A DNA stretch of 38,023 bases from a virus. Of the stretch, positions 24,984 to 31,469 are shown in pieces. How positions within the stretch are numbered: the first letter of the stretch is position 1; the number at the start of each line of letters is the position of its first letter. The translations under genes and the position numbers were made by a program. The stretch spans positions 1-38,023 of IMG/VR virus record IMGVR_UViG_3300033984_000265; one strand, 5' to 3'. Under the pieces are notes generated by a model. It was given only the letters and a program-made list of their open reading frames with translations. It ran no database searches and was not told the origin of the DNA.

Positions 24984-25013
24984 CAAATATGGCAATATTT
25001 TTATATTAAACAA
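24984..25013 (-). promoter_or_regulatory. Candidate late promoter
   Basis: On the minus strand TTG (25013-25011), 19 bases, CATATTTG (24991-24984), one mismatch to TAnnTTTG. It is 17 bases before the radC start and is the only promoter-like element I found ahead of the terminase and virion genes. The weaker -7 box would allow dependence on a phage activator (inference). Confidence 0.55.
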
Positions 25014-25027
25014 TTTTTTTGTAAATT

Positions 25028-25816
25028 TTAATCTAAATTTTTAAATGCTTTTAAAGGGTAAAAAACAAGTGAATTTCTATAACCATTTTCGTGTGTTGGT
25101 ATAATTGGAGTTACTCCATGAACATTTCTCCAAGCGGGATAAACTAACATTGAATTATCACAACTATCCATTGTAGCTCCATAATCTGGTACAGTAGTAT
25201 TTCCGCCTTTTGCGTTCATTTTTTTAGCTATAATAACATTTACACATCCTTCTAAATTACCAGCGTCTCTATGGAACGGAGCTGAAATATTATAATTAGA
25301 AATAGAACTTGTAAATAAATCTCCAAAACGATATTTTTCAGAAGTGTTTTTTTGTATTATTTCTTTTTGTTTTTCGTAAATATGTGGAGTTAATTCTTTT
25401 ATTATTTTCTCACTTTCTTTAGCTAATAAAAACATAGCTTTTATAAATGTTTGAGCGGATTTAACAGAGTGAACACTTGAAACAGTAGGGTAAGGTCTAC
25501 GCATATGTGGTTTTGGTGGTACACCTCCTAATATTGTGCTATATTGTAAAACTTCCTTTTCAGAATTACCATCACCAAAACCGCTTGACCTTTTCATTGT
25601 GCTTTTTGGTACATTCTTACTCCTTAGTTCCTTATCAGCTAAATCAGCTAATTTAGATGCTTTTTCTGAATGTTTTGAAATATCTTTAATATAGAAACCT
25701 ATAGCTTCATTATTAAAATAAAACATACTATCCTCAGTTATATTTGGTTCTATATCCCCACAAACATCGCCAATTTTAACATTGTGTTCTATTTTCACTA
25801 AATCAATTCTTTTCAT
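25028..25816 (-). CDS. TET/JBP-type 2-oxoglutarate dioxygenase
   Basis: 262 residues. The C-terminal double-stranded beta-helix shows the Fe(II)/2-oxoglutarate site: H182-R-D184 in A-P-F-H-R-D-A-G-N, distal H233 in N-V-H-G-V-T-P, and R247 in Y-R-N-S-L-V-F-Y for 2-oxoglutarate. The sequence around these and an upstream G-G-V-P-P-K-P segment (98-103) match phage TET/JBP dioxygenases, which oxidise 5-methylpyrimidines in DNA, typically 5mC to 5hmC. It overlaps the glycosyltransferase gene by 4 bases, so the pair probably makes glycosylated hydroxymethyl bases. No methyltransferase is visible to provide 5mC. Confidence 0.85.
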   Translation of the reverse strand: MKRIDLVKIEHNVKIGDVCGDIEPNITEDSMFYFNNEAIGFYIKDISKHSEKASKLADLADKELRSKNVPKSTMKRSSGFGDGNSEKEVLQYSTILGGVPPKPHMRRPYPTVSSVHSVKSAQTFIKAMFLLAKESEKIIKELTPHIYEKQKEIIQKNTSEKYRFGDLFTSSISNYNISAPFHRDAGNLEGCVNVIIAKKMNAKGGNTTVPDYGATMDSCDNSMLVYPAWRNVHGVTPIIPTHENGYRNSLVFYPLKAFKNLD

Positions 25817-26544
25817 TTTATTATTCTTTTATAATTTAAAGCAAGTGATTTTATATCTGTTTTCATATCTATTCTGTCACCTTTCTTTTTTAAAGTAACA
25901 AATGGATGCCATTCATAACACATTTTCCTTGCACTTTCTTCATCTTTTTTTGCCTTGTATTCACTTTGTAACCCTCCAACATTAGTTGATACATCAGGAC
26001 AGTTATAAAAATATTTATTAAATCTTAAAATTCCGTTACCGTTTTTAATAGTTTGTAGGGCGAAATCCCTATCCTCTTTTAAATTAAATTCAGGTCTGTA
26101 ATTCCATTTAATTTTAGATATATTCATTAACACACAAACTTCTGCAAATTTTTTATTAATTGAATAACTTGTTTTTTCAGTCCAAGCTAATTGCCTATAA
26201 TTTATGCCTACTAATTCAAATGGTAAATCTTTAACTTTATTAAAAATATCTAACCATATACTAGCATCTTTTTTTATATTGCCATTGTCATATATTCCAA
26301 AATGGTCTACATCATCATCACAAATTATAACCCAATCATAATTATTTTTACGTGCATAATTTAGCATAAAATTACGAACATATCCTATTCCTTTATCATT
26401 TTCTAAAATAGATATTTTATTAGGAACTTGATACTTTTCTATTTCTTGTGGTTCAATAAAATGTCTTACCTCAATTCCAACAAGTTGGAATAATTTATAA
26501 GTTTTTGTGTTTAACCTACCTTTTGTTGGTATAAAACAAATCAT
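25813..26544 (-). CDS. TET-associated-type glycosyltransferase
   Basis: 243 residues with a GT-A-like fold: I-P-T-K-G-R at 5-10 for nucleotide binding, a G-Y-V-R-N-F-M-L segment (54-61), metal-binding D-D-D at 76-78 in I-C-D-D-D-V-D, and E-D-R-D (157-160) as likely catalytic region. This is the pattern of TET-associated glycosyltransferases described from comparative genomics of phage DNA modification. Expected to add a sugar to the hydroxymethyl base made by the next gene's product. It overlaps both neighbours by 4 bases. Confidence 0.8.
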   Translation of the reverse strand: MICFIPTKGRLNTKTYKLFQLVGIEVRHFIEPQEIEKYQVPNKISILENDKGIGYVRNFMLNYARKNNYDWVIICDDDVDHFGIYDNGNIKKDASIWLDIFNKVKDLPFELVGINYRQLAWTEKTSYSINKKFAEVCVLMNISKIKWNYRPEFNLKEDRDFALQTIKNGNGILRFNKYFYNCPDVSTNVGGLQSEYKAKKDEESARKMCYEWHPFVTLKKKGDRIDMKTDIKSLALNYKRIIK

Positions 26545-27107
26545 AATAAATCCTTTTCATATTTTAATTTCTCAACTAATAAAGCACCTACATAAACTTT
26601 TTTATCTCTAAAAAATTTAACTAATTGTTGAGCATCTTCATAATGTTCAGCTTCGAACTCAATTTGTATAGCTTTTTTAACTCCGTTTGTCATATCCTCT
26701 AATTGGTCGGAAATATCATCATCGTCTAATATTGAATAATCTACATCGGTATCAAAAGTAGGCACGTCTAACCCCCATTCTTCTAACATATCAACATCCC
26801 ATTCATTTAATAAATCCCAATCCCATTCACCGCCTGAAACATTATCTTTTATTAGAAACTCCTTTTGTTGCTCTTCAGTTAAATCGGTTACAATAACTGG
26901 TATTTCTTTTAACCCGGCTTCTTTACAAGCCTTGTATCTCATATTACCACCTAGAATAATCATATCCTGATTAACTACAATAGGTCTAATATCTAACATT
27001 TCAGGAAAGTCTTTAATAGACTGAACTAGTTTTGTAAACTTATCATCCTTAATTATTCTAGGGTTATTTGGGTTGAGTTTTATCTCGTTTATTTTTAAAT
27101 ATTTCAT
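26541..27107 (-). CDS. ParB/sulfiredoxin-like nuclease-domain protein
   Basis: 188 residues. Residues 1-110 form a ParB N-terminal domain with N-P-R (15-17), the G-G-N-M-R motif (53-57) and the helix after it. The C-terminal part is acidic (D-D-D-D-I near 130) and unlike the DNA-binding domain of partition ParB, and no parA is present. Phage proteins of this kind often sit next to base-modification genes, as here with the glycosyltransferase and dioxygenase; a DNA-recognition or nicking role is inferred. Confidence 0.75.
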   Translation of the reverse strand: MKYLKINEIKLNPNNPRIIKDDKFTKLVQSIKDFPEMLDIRPIVVNQDMIILGGNMRYKACKEAGLKEIPVIVTDLTEEQQKEFLIKDNVSGGEWDWDLLNEWDVDMLEEWGLDVPTFDTDVDYSILDDDDISDQLEDMTNGVKKAIQIEFEAEHYEDAQQLVKFFRDKKVYVGALLVEKLKYEKDLL

Positions 27108-27316
27108 AAAATAAGTGTCATTTGTTTATTAAACATTGCATCTACAACCGTACTACAACCGTATCTTTTAACTGCTAAGTCTATAAAGTAAGGTTCTTTC
27201 CTAACTCTATAATTTGACTTTACTACAGGCAAAGGGTCAATTAAGATACCATCTACAAATGTAGCTTTGATATTCCTAACTTTACAGTATTCCTCTAATT
27301 TCTCTAGTTGTAACAT
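27104..27316 (-). CDS. Small protein, 70 aa
   Basis: 70 residues, mixed, no recognised family (Y-C-K-V-R-N-I-K-A-T-F-V-D-G). It is joined by 4-base overlap to the ParB-like gene and may belong functionally to the modification cassette, but only position supports this. Confidence 0.55.
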   Translation of the reverse strand: MLQLEKLEEYCKVRNIKATFVDGILIDPLPVVKSNYRVRKEPYFIDLAVKRYGCSTVVDAMFNKQMTLIL

Positions 27317-27402
27317 ATTCTTTCATAAAGATAATAATATTTCTCACATCTTATATTTTCGTAGACTACTATTTCAATCCACTGGAATAGTTCTTTTGTC
27401 AT
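27304..27402 (-). CDS. Tiny ORF, 32 aa
   Basis: 32 codons from ATG 27402 to TAG 27304, rich in aromatic residues (Y-Y-Y-L-Y). It starts on a 4-base ATGA overlap with the 60-aa gene upstream and overlaps the next gene's start by 13 bases, closing the apparent gap in a chain of coupled genes. Function unknown. Confidence 0.45.
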   Translation of the reverse strand: MTKELFQWIEIVVYENIRCEKYYYLYERICYN

Positions 27403-27581
27403 TTTTTAGTTTTAAAAGTACTGTAATTGTTTACAATATAAATGACAAATTCACGCATAAAAACACTGTCCTTCTCAGACTTGTACCATTCAATAGCAAC
27501 CTTATGTAAATCACTTAGGACACCGTGCTTTGTTATTATATTTTTTCTATTGGGCAAATCTAAAATTGGCTGTATTAACAT
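27399..27581 (-). CDS. Small protein, 60 aa
   Basis: 60 residues with a helical C-terminal half (F-M-R-E-F-V-I-Y-I-V-N-N-Y). No recognised family. Overlaps the MazG-like gene's end by 7 bases. Confidence 0.55.
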   Translation of the reverse strand: MLIQPILDLPNRKNIITKHGVLSDLHKVAIEWYKSEKDSVFMREFVIYIVNNYSTFKTKK

Positions 27582-28003
27582 AGTTCTTTTATTTTAGCTT
27601 GTAACTTATTAAATTGATCTAATAATTCATTGTATCTACCTAATAATAGAAAGTAAGTATCTTTTTGTTCCTTAATCTTTTCCAAATAAAGCAAGGCATC
27701 CATTAATTCCTCACTTAAATGATTATGAAAGTCATCCGTATTATTATCTTTTAAAGTAGTTCCATATTTTTTTATGCCAATTTTAGACCGCTCTTGAAAT
27801 TTATTTACAACTTTCTGAACTATATCATCTTTTTTAGGTTCGTTGTTTGATATGTTAAATGTAGCCGTTGCAACGCTTATAAAGTCGCCTACTTTAGTAG
27901 TATTGTCTGCTACTAATACTCTACCCTTAAAATATTCGTCATGCATTTCTTCCACTTGTACAATTAAGCTTGTATGTTTACTTTCTGCTATTATATTTTT
28001 CAT
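27575..28003 (-). CDS. MazG-like all-alpha NTP pyrophosphohydrolase, second type
   Basis: 142 residues. The C-terminal domain (60-112) shows R-S-K-I-G-I-K-K-Y-G (72-81) and E-E-L-M-D (98-102), the metal-binding pattern of all-alpha NTP-PPase-like phage proteins acting on dNTPs or alarmones. The N-terminal 55 residues are a separate beta-rich segment not typical of the family. It lies next to another MazG-like gene, so the phage may manipulate the nucleotide pool in two ways (inference). Confidence 0.6.
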   Translation of the reverse strand: MKNIIAESKHTSLIVQVEEMHDEYFKGRVLVADNTTKVGDFISVATATFNISNNEPKKDDIVQKVVNKFQERSKIGIKKYGTTLKDNNTDDFHNHLSEELMDALLYLEKIKEQKDTYFLLLGRYNELLDQFNKLQAKIKELC

Positions 28004-28107
28004 CTTTGTTCTAAGTAAATTTTAATCATTTTTTCAATTGGCTTATCGATATGTTTTTCTCCATTTTCACGAAACCACATAAAGAAATCTAGTAATTCTT
28101 TTTCCAT
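28000..28107 (-). CDS. Tiny ORF, 35 aa
   Basis: 35 codons from ATG 28107 to TGA 28000. It shares one base with the upstream MazG-like stop (TAATG) and four with the downstream start (ATGA), so it fits perfectly in the coupled chain. Helical and charged (E-K-E-L-L-D-F-F-M-W-F). Function unknown. Confidence 0.5.
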   Translation of the reverse strand: MEKELLDFFMWFRENGEKHIDKPIEKMIKIYLEQR

Positions 28108-28400
28108 TAGTCCTTAATAAAATTTCCATTAATTGTTTGTCCTGTTCTGTTTTTTATTTCATCATAAGCTGACTTTAAACATTCGTCTATATCAAAACCT
28201 AACTGATTAGCTAAAATTATTAATACTACTTGTATGTCCCCTAAAGCATCTATAATTTCGTACGGGTCTTTATTCAATATTCCAATTAACAACTCATTAC
28301 TTTCTTCTTGTAGCTTTGAATATTGCTTTAAAGCGTTTTCGTTGTGTAAAAGGTTACGTTCGTTCGCCCACTCTAATACTTTTTCTTTTATATTTTTCAT
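28107..28400 (-). CDS. MazG-like nucleotide pyrophosphohydrolase
   Basis: 97 residues, the size of a single MazG/PRA-PH-like helical domain. Metal-site residues: E32-E33-x-x-E36 and D51-x-x-x-D55 in D-A-L-G-D. Such enzymes hydrolyse (d)NTPs or (p)ppGpp; in phages they are thought to clear non-canonical nucleotides or modulate the host stringent response. Located after the resolvase gene, with 30 bases between them. Confidence 0.8.
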   Translation of the reverse strand: MKNIKEKVLEWANERNLLHNENALKQYSKLQEESNELLIGILNKDPYEIIDALGDIQVVLIILANQLGFDIDECLKSAYDEIKNRTGQTINGNFIKD

Positions 28401-28430
28401 AATCTATTTTATTTTTCGGTGCTAATATAC

Positions 28431-28757
28431 TTATTTTTTTTCTACAATATCAAATTTTATAAATTCTTTTCCTTTTTCTACATTAAATTTTTGAGCTTGT
28501 AATTCATATATGTCACGATCATTAAAATCATATTTAATTGTTAAACAATCCTGAAATACTTTAATACAATTATCTAAGTCTTGAAGTTTAGAAGATAAAC
28601 CAAATTCTAGTATCAATTTATAAGGTGCTCGACCAATAAATTTAATCGGTAACTGGCTCAAAACCTCTTTAACATAGTCTTTATGTACTTGATTTTTAAA
28701 TCGTTTCCCCTGATAACAACTATTAACCGATAATGCTTTTATATTTATTTTTTCCAT
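28431..28757 (-). CDS. rusA: RusA-family Holliday junction resolvase
   Basis: 108 residues, close to the usual RusA size. Catalytic acidic residues lie in D60-L-D62-N and D70, with F-N-D80-R downstream, matching the D-x-D-N-x-x-K...D...N-D-R pattern. It resolves branched DNA arising during replication and recombination before packaging. Its start overlaps the end of the HNH gene by 35 bases. Confidence 0.85.
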   Translation of the reverse strand: MEKINIKALSVNSCYQGKRFKNQVHKDYVKEVLSQLPIKFIGRAPYKLILEFGLSSKLQDLDNCIKVFQDCLTIKYDFNDRDIYELQAQKFNVEKGKEFIKFDIVEKK

Positions 28758-29097
28758 TTTTTCTATCTTTTATATTATTGTAAGCCATTGACACTATTTG
28801 TAAGTTATCAATATTATTATTTAAAGGATTATTATCAATATGATCTATAACCGTTTTTCTATCTGTTTTAATATAATTTAAAAAACATAGTGCCATTAAT
28901 GAATGTATTCTAAATGTTTTTCTTTTACCATTTTTATATAAACTTATTTGAGGATAATTCCTTCTTAAAACTCCACTCATATGATAATTTATTATTCGTT
29001 CATTAAATTCACCATTTTTATAAAATCCTTTAATTATACCGTAAGAACTTATCTCATAAAGTCCTTCATAATCTTTTATTTTTACCCAAGTTTCCAT
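28723..29097 (-). CDS. HNH endonuclease, NUMOD4-HNH without AP2
   Basis: 124 residues: NUMOD4-like start (Y-E-G-L-Y-E-I-S-S-Y-G, 10-20) and HNH_3 core (H65, D-H-I-D-N-N 85-90). Compared with the 170-residue HNH at 3500-4012, it stops after the HNH core and lacks the AP2 domain. It reads straight into the resolvase gene, so insertion here may have replaced the original upstream sequence. May be functional or a shortened form. Confidence 0.8.
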   Translation of the reverse strand: METWVKIKDYEGLYEISSYGIIKGFYKNGEFNERIINYHMSGVLRRNYPQISLYKNGKRKTFRIHSLMALCFLNYIKTDRKTVIDHIDNNPLNNNIDNLQIVSMAYNNIKDRKNGKNKYKSIIG

Positions 29098-29099
29098 AA

Positions 29100-29387
29100 T
29101 TATATCATTTTTATTAGTTCTTCGTTCTTTTTAATCTGATTATTTGTTTCTGTTTTTGCTAGTAACCAAAGTTTCTCCAAATCAAAACTTCTTTGTCTTG
29201 AAATATTATATTCCATCTCTAACTTTTTAATCGTTTCTAAGCAATATTTTAAGTCATTTGATATTTCTACTAGTCCAACCTTTTTAAATTCACTAGTCGT
29301 GCTTAAATTAGCCTTTACAATCATTTTACTCATCGTTAATAAAAGATTTGTTTTTGAAACGCTAATCATTAAATCTATTTTATCCAT
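29100..29387 (-). CDS. Helical small protein, 95 aa
   Basis: 95 residues, almost all predicted helix, with no recognised domain. It lies directly after the helicase-like gene (one-base overlap). A helicase loader or partner would fit the position, but no loader motif is visible. Confidence 0.55.
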   Translation of the reverse strand: MDKIDLMISVSKTNLLLTMSKMIVKANLSTTSEFKKVGLVEISNDLKYCLETIKKLEMEYNISRQRSFDLEKLWLLAKTETNNQIKKNEELIKMI

Positions 29388-30283
29388 TAAAAATCTGTAT
29401 TTGGTTGAATTGCTTCGTTAGCCATTATTATATTTTTTCTCTTTATGCAATCAATACCACCAACTTTAAACCCTAATCCTTTGTTATAATCTAAAAGAAC
29501 TGGACTATTTAATTTTGTTGGCATACCACCAGTATCGGTATCTTTTACCTTTACAACTTCACACATTGTTAAATTCCACATATCAGGGTGTTGTGTCATT
29601 CTATGTATTACAATAAAGTCATCAGCTTTATTCGCAAAAGCTTTTCCACCTTCTATATCACTTTTTAATGGTGGCATAACGTGACCTGCCCAAGCGTGTT
29701 TATCTGGAAAAATTGCTGAACGTCTACCACTTGCTGAACTAGGGTGAGTATTTACATAAATTGTTTTTCCTGTTTTTGTAAAATGTTTTAAATCATTTAA
29801 TACATCGTAATTACTAGAATAACTCATTGCAGTTTTTAAACCATTGAAAGGGTCAATAAGATAATTATCTGTATCTGAACTATGGAAAACATTTAACAAT
29901 TCATCTGGAGTATATCTTTTTTGATTATCTACAAACTTAAAATAATGTTCCATTTTCATTTCTCCCTTTCTTAATTCTGTTGGAGTTAAATCTTTGAAAG
30001 GCTTACCAGCATACATTTGTATTAAATCTCTCATTACCTTACCTTGATAGTTTTCGTCCATAAATAAAGTAAATGTTAAATCATATTGACTTGCTAAAGC
30101 TAAAAAGTACCATTCCATAAAATAAGTTTTACCAACATTATCGTGTCCTAGAATTATATTTAATTGCCCTGTTTTCCAAGTTAAATGGTCATCTAAATAA
30201 CAACCTATTCCTTTACCAAATTGAATTTTACCATTTAAATAGTCGTGTAAATAATCTGTGCTATGTCCTGAAGGTAGTATCAT
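29387..30283 (-). CDS. DnaB/RecA-fold replicative ATPase
   Basis: 298 residues, a RecA-type ATPase core. Walker A is G-H-D-N-V-G-K-T (46-53); Walker B is in D-N-Y-L-I-D-P-F (about 138-145); Y-V-N-T-H-P-S-S (about 175-182) is the sensor strand and the segment G-G-K-A-F-A-N-K-A-D-D near 215 resembles the DnaB arginine-finger region. It is smaller than host DnaB because the N-terminal primase-binding domain is missing. Probable phage replicative helicase, coupled by 4 bases to the initiator gene. Confidence 0.75.
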   Translation of the reverse strand: MILPSGHSTDYLHDYLNGKIQFGKGIGCYLDDHLTWKTGQLNIILGHDNVGKTYFMEWYFLALASQYDLTFTLFMDENYQGKVMRDLIQMYAGKPFKDLTPTELRKGEMKMEHYFKFVDNQKRYTPDELLNVFHSSDTDNYLIDPFNGLKTAMSYSSNYDVLNDLKHFTKTGKTIYVNTHPSSASGRRSAIFPDKHAWAGHVMPPLKSDIEGGKAFANKADDFIVIHRMTQHPDMWNLTMCEVVKVKDTDTGGMPTKLNSPVLLDYNKGLGFKVGGIDCIKRKNIIMANEAIQPNTDF

Positions 30284-30927
30284 AATAATTTATTTGCGTT
30301 AACTTGTTTCATAACATTTGCAACGTACTCATCTTCGTTACTTAATTTTGTTTCTATGGTTTTTAAAGAATATTTATCTAATGTTTGTGAACGAGATATA
30401 AATTCAGGTGTACAATATTGATAACCGTTATCTTTATGGTATTGATTTTCTTTTAAATTATCAATACAGTTTTTAATATCCTCTATTTCATATCCTTCTT
30501 TTATTCTAGATTTATATTTAGCTTTTATATTATCATTTACTTTTAAAAAGTTTCTTCCAAATGAATTATTAATGTATTTAAGTAAACGATCAAAGTCGAT
30601 AGGCTTTGCAATAGTGTATTCTACTTTCTCTTTCTCTTTCTCTTTCTCTTTTACTTGTAGTGAAGGGTCTACCATAGGGTGTATGTCACCCCCTACCATA
30701 GGGTCAAATAAAGTCTTTTTTGTTTTGTCTTCCCATCCTTTAACTTGCTTATCAATACTGTGTTTTTGAGATATATAAGCAAATTTTACCATTCCGTTTA
30801 ACTTAGGTTCGCACCCAGTAAATTGACGTTTAATTAAAGCATCATAGAAAGTTAACCTATCTTTATCATTAAGCTCCTGAGCAACCTCAAAATAACTTAA
30901 ATAAAACTTAAATAATAGCCTTTCCAT
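30280..30927 (-). CDS. Replication initiator / replisome organiser, DUF6291 type
   Basis: 215 residues in three parts: an N-terminal DUF6291-like winged-helix region (1-75, S-Y-F-E-V-A-Q-E-L-N-D-K-D-R-L), a charged linker with repeated K-E (93-101), and a C-terminal domain like phage replisome organisers (112-185, N-x-x-F-G-R-N-F...R-I-K-E-G-Y-x-I-E-D-I). Domain order and position before the helicase fit an initiator that opens the origin and loads helicase. The linker DNA carries two 12-base repeats, a possible origin. Confidence 0.75.
   Translation of the reverse strand: MERLLFKFYLSYFEVAQELNDKDRLTFYDALIKRQFTGCEPKLNGMVKFAYISQKHSIDKQVKGWEDKTKKTLFDPMVGGDIHPMVDPSLQVKEKEKEKEKVEYTIAKPIDFDRLLKYINNSFGRNFLKVNDNIKAKYKSRIKEGYEIEDIKNCIDNLKENQYHKDNGYQYCTPEFISRSQTLDKYSLKTIETKLSNEDEYVANVMKQVNANKLL
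30625..30648. repeat. Hexamer tract (TTTCTC)4 in initiator gene
   Basis: Four perfect TTTCTC units on the plus strand, encoding the K-E linker. Changes in unit number would keep the frame and alter linker length only. Confidence 0.9.
30669..30704. other. Candidate replication origin: two iterons
   Basis: CTACCATAGGGT occurs at 30669-30680 and again at 30693-30704, exactly 24 bases apart; the second is part of the near-palindrome CCCTACCATAGGG (30691-30703). They lie in the linker of the initiator gene beside a pyrimidine-rich tract, an arrangement like the lambda origin inside gene O. The repeats encode D/H-P-M-V twice. Confidence 0.4.
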
Positions 30928-30929
30928 AA

Positions 30930-31139
30930 CTAATCTAATAAAGCAATTTGTTTTCTTAACTCTCTACTTAATCTAATGGCTGTAGGTTTGTCTAATGCTA
31001 TAAATTGTTGGTTATAATCGTGTTCACAATCTGTATCAGTTATTAATACCACAATTTCATTATTACCTACATAACATTCTAATTCTCTTAAATCAGAACT
31101 TGATCTTTGTGTTCCTTGGAACGATAATTTTACTGCCAT
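30930..31139 (-). CDS. Small protein heading replication operon, 69 aa
   Basis: 69 residues with a beta-rich middle (I-V-V-L-I-T-D-T-D) and a basic helical end (R-L-S-R-E-L-R-K-Q-I). No recognised family. It is the first gene after the structured leader at 31184-31277, so it is the immediate target of any attenuation there, followed after 2 bases by the initiator gene. Confidence 0.65.
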   Translation of the reverse strand: MAVKLSFQGTQRSSSDLRELECYVGNNEIVVLITDTDCEHDYNQQFIALDKPTAIRLSRELRKQIALLD

Positions 31140-31183
31140 AATTTGTGAATGTTTTACTAAACAAACAAAAGTTAGTTAAACGT

Positions 31184-31234
31184 AAAAAAGCCATTTAAAA
31201 AAGGACGCTCGACTATCCTTTGATAAATGACTTT
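31184..31234 (-). terminator. Intrinsic terminator or attenuator in replication leader
   Basis: On the minus strand AAAGTCATTT (31234-31225) pairs with AAATGGCTTT (31196-31187), and inside it AAAGGA (31221-31216) pairs with TCCTTT (31205-31200); six Ts end it (31189-31184). The inner hairpin also has its own T-run. It lies between the promoter-like box and the first gene, so it could attenuate the operon or end a short RNA. Confidence 0.7.
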
Positions 31235-31266
31235 ATAATAATTTTTTTGGAAGTGTCGAGCTTCGA
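31184..31266 (-). ncRNA. Candidate ~80-nt leader or small RNA with two hairpins
   Basis: The transcript expected from the box at 31270-31277 starts with hairpin GAAG/CTTC (31264-31261 with 31253-31250) whose 7-base loop holds CTCGAC, then an A/U-rich linker, then the terminator hairpin whose apical loop holds GTCGAG. The two loops are complementary over six bases (31260-31255 with 31213-31208), a kissing-loop arrangement. It would either be a free RNA or a regulated leader of the replication operon. Structure read by eye only. Confidence 0.4.
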
Positions 31267-31269
31267 GTA

Positions 31270-31277
31270 CAAATATA
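31270..31277 (-). promoter_or_regulatory. Promoter -7 box before replication leader
   Basis: TATATTTG on the minus strand matches TAnnTTTG. No TTG lies 17-23 bases upstream, so the -33 element is weak or absent and the promoter may need an activator. It overlaps no gene. Confidence 0.45.
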
Positions 31278-31469
31278 CTAAATATATTTGTTATAAACTC
31301 TTTTTTTATAAACTTTCACTCTTTTTTTCCTACTATCTCTAATTTTCTGCTGTTCGTTCCTACTTTTTTGGTCAAATTGTAGCATTGATTTTTGTTGTTG
31401 AACTAAATTAGCTTCGTGGACGCTGTATGTTTGGCAAGAAAATAGTAAGAAAATTATAAGGTATTTCAT
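31278..31469 (-). CDS. Small lipoprotein, 63 aa
   Basis: 63 residues: a short hydrophobic signal (3-11) followed by lipobox L-L-F-S-C with C12 as likely lipid-attachment site, then a K/R/Q-rich tail ending Y-N-K-Y-I. It would be a small, very basic surface lipoprotein. Overlaps the GP88-like gene by 4 bases. It could act in superinfection exclusion or as a spanin-like part, but it is far from the lysis genes, so I give no function. Confidence 0.65.
   Translation of the reverse strand: MKYLIIFLLFSCQTYSVHEANLVQQQKSMLQFDQKSRNEQQKIRDSRKKRVKVYKKRVYNKYI

Noticed and set aside
26541-27107. Plasmid-type ParB partition system
   Set aside because: No ParA ATPase and no ParB DNA-binding domain; the context is DNA modification.
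28401-28430. Promoter before the MazG-like gene
   Set aside because: TATATTAG differs from TAnnTTTG and the nearest TTG is at the wrong distance.
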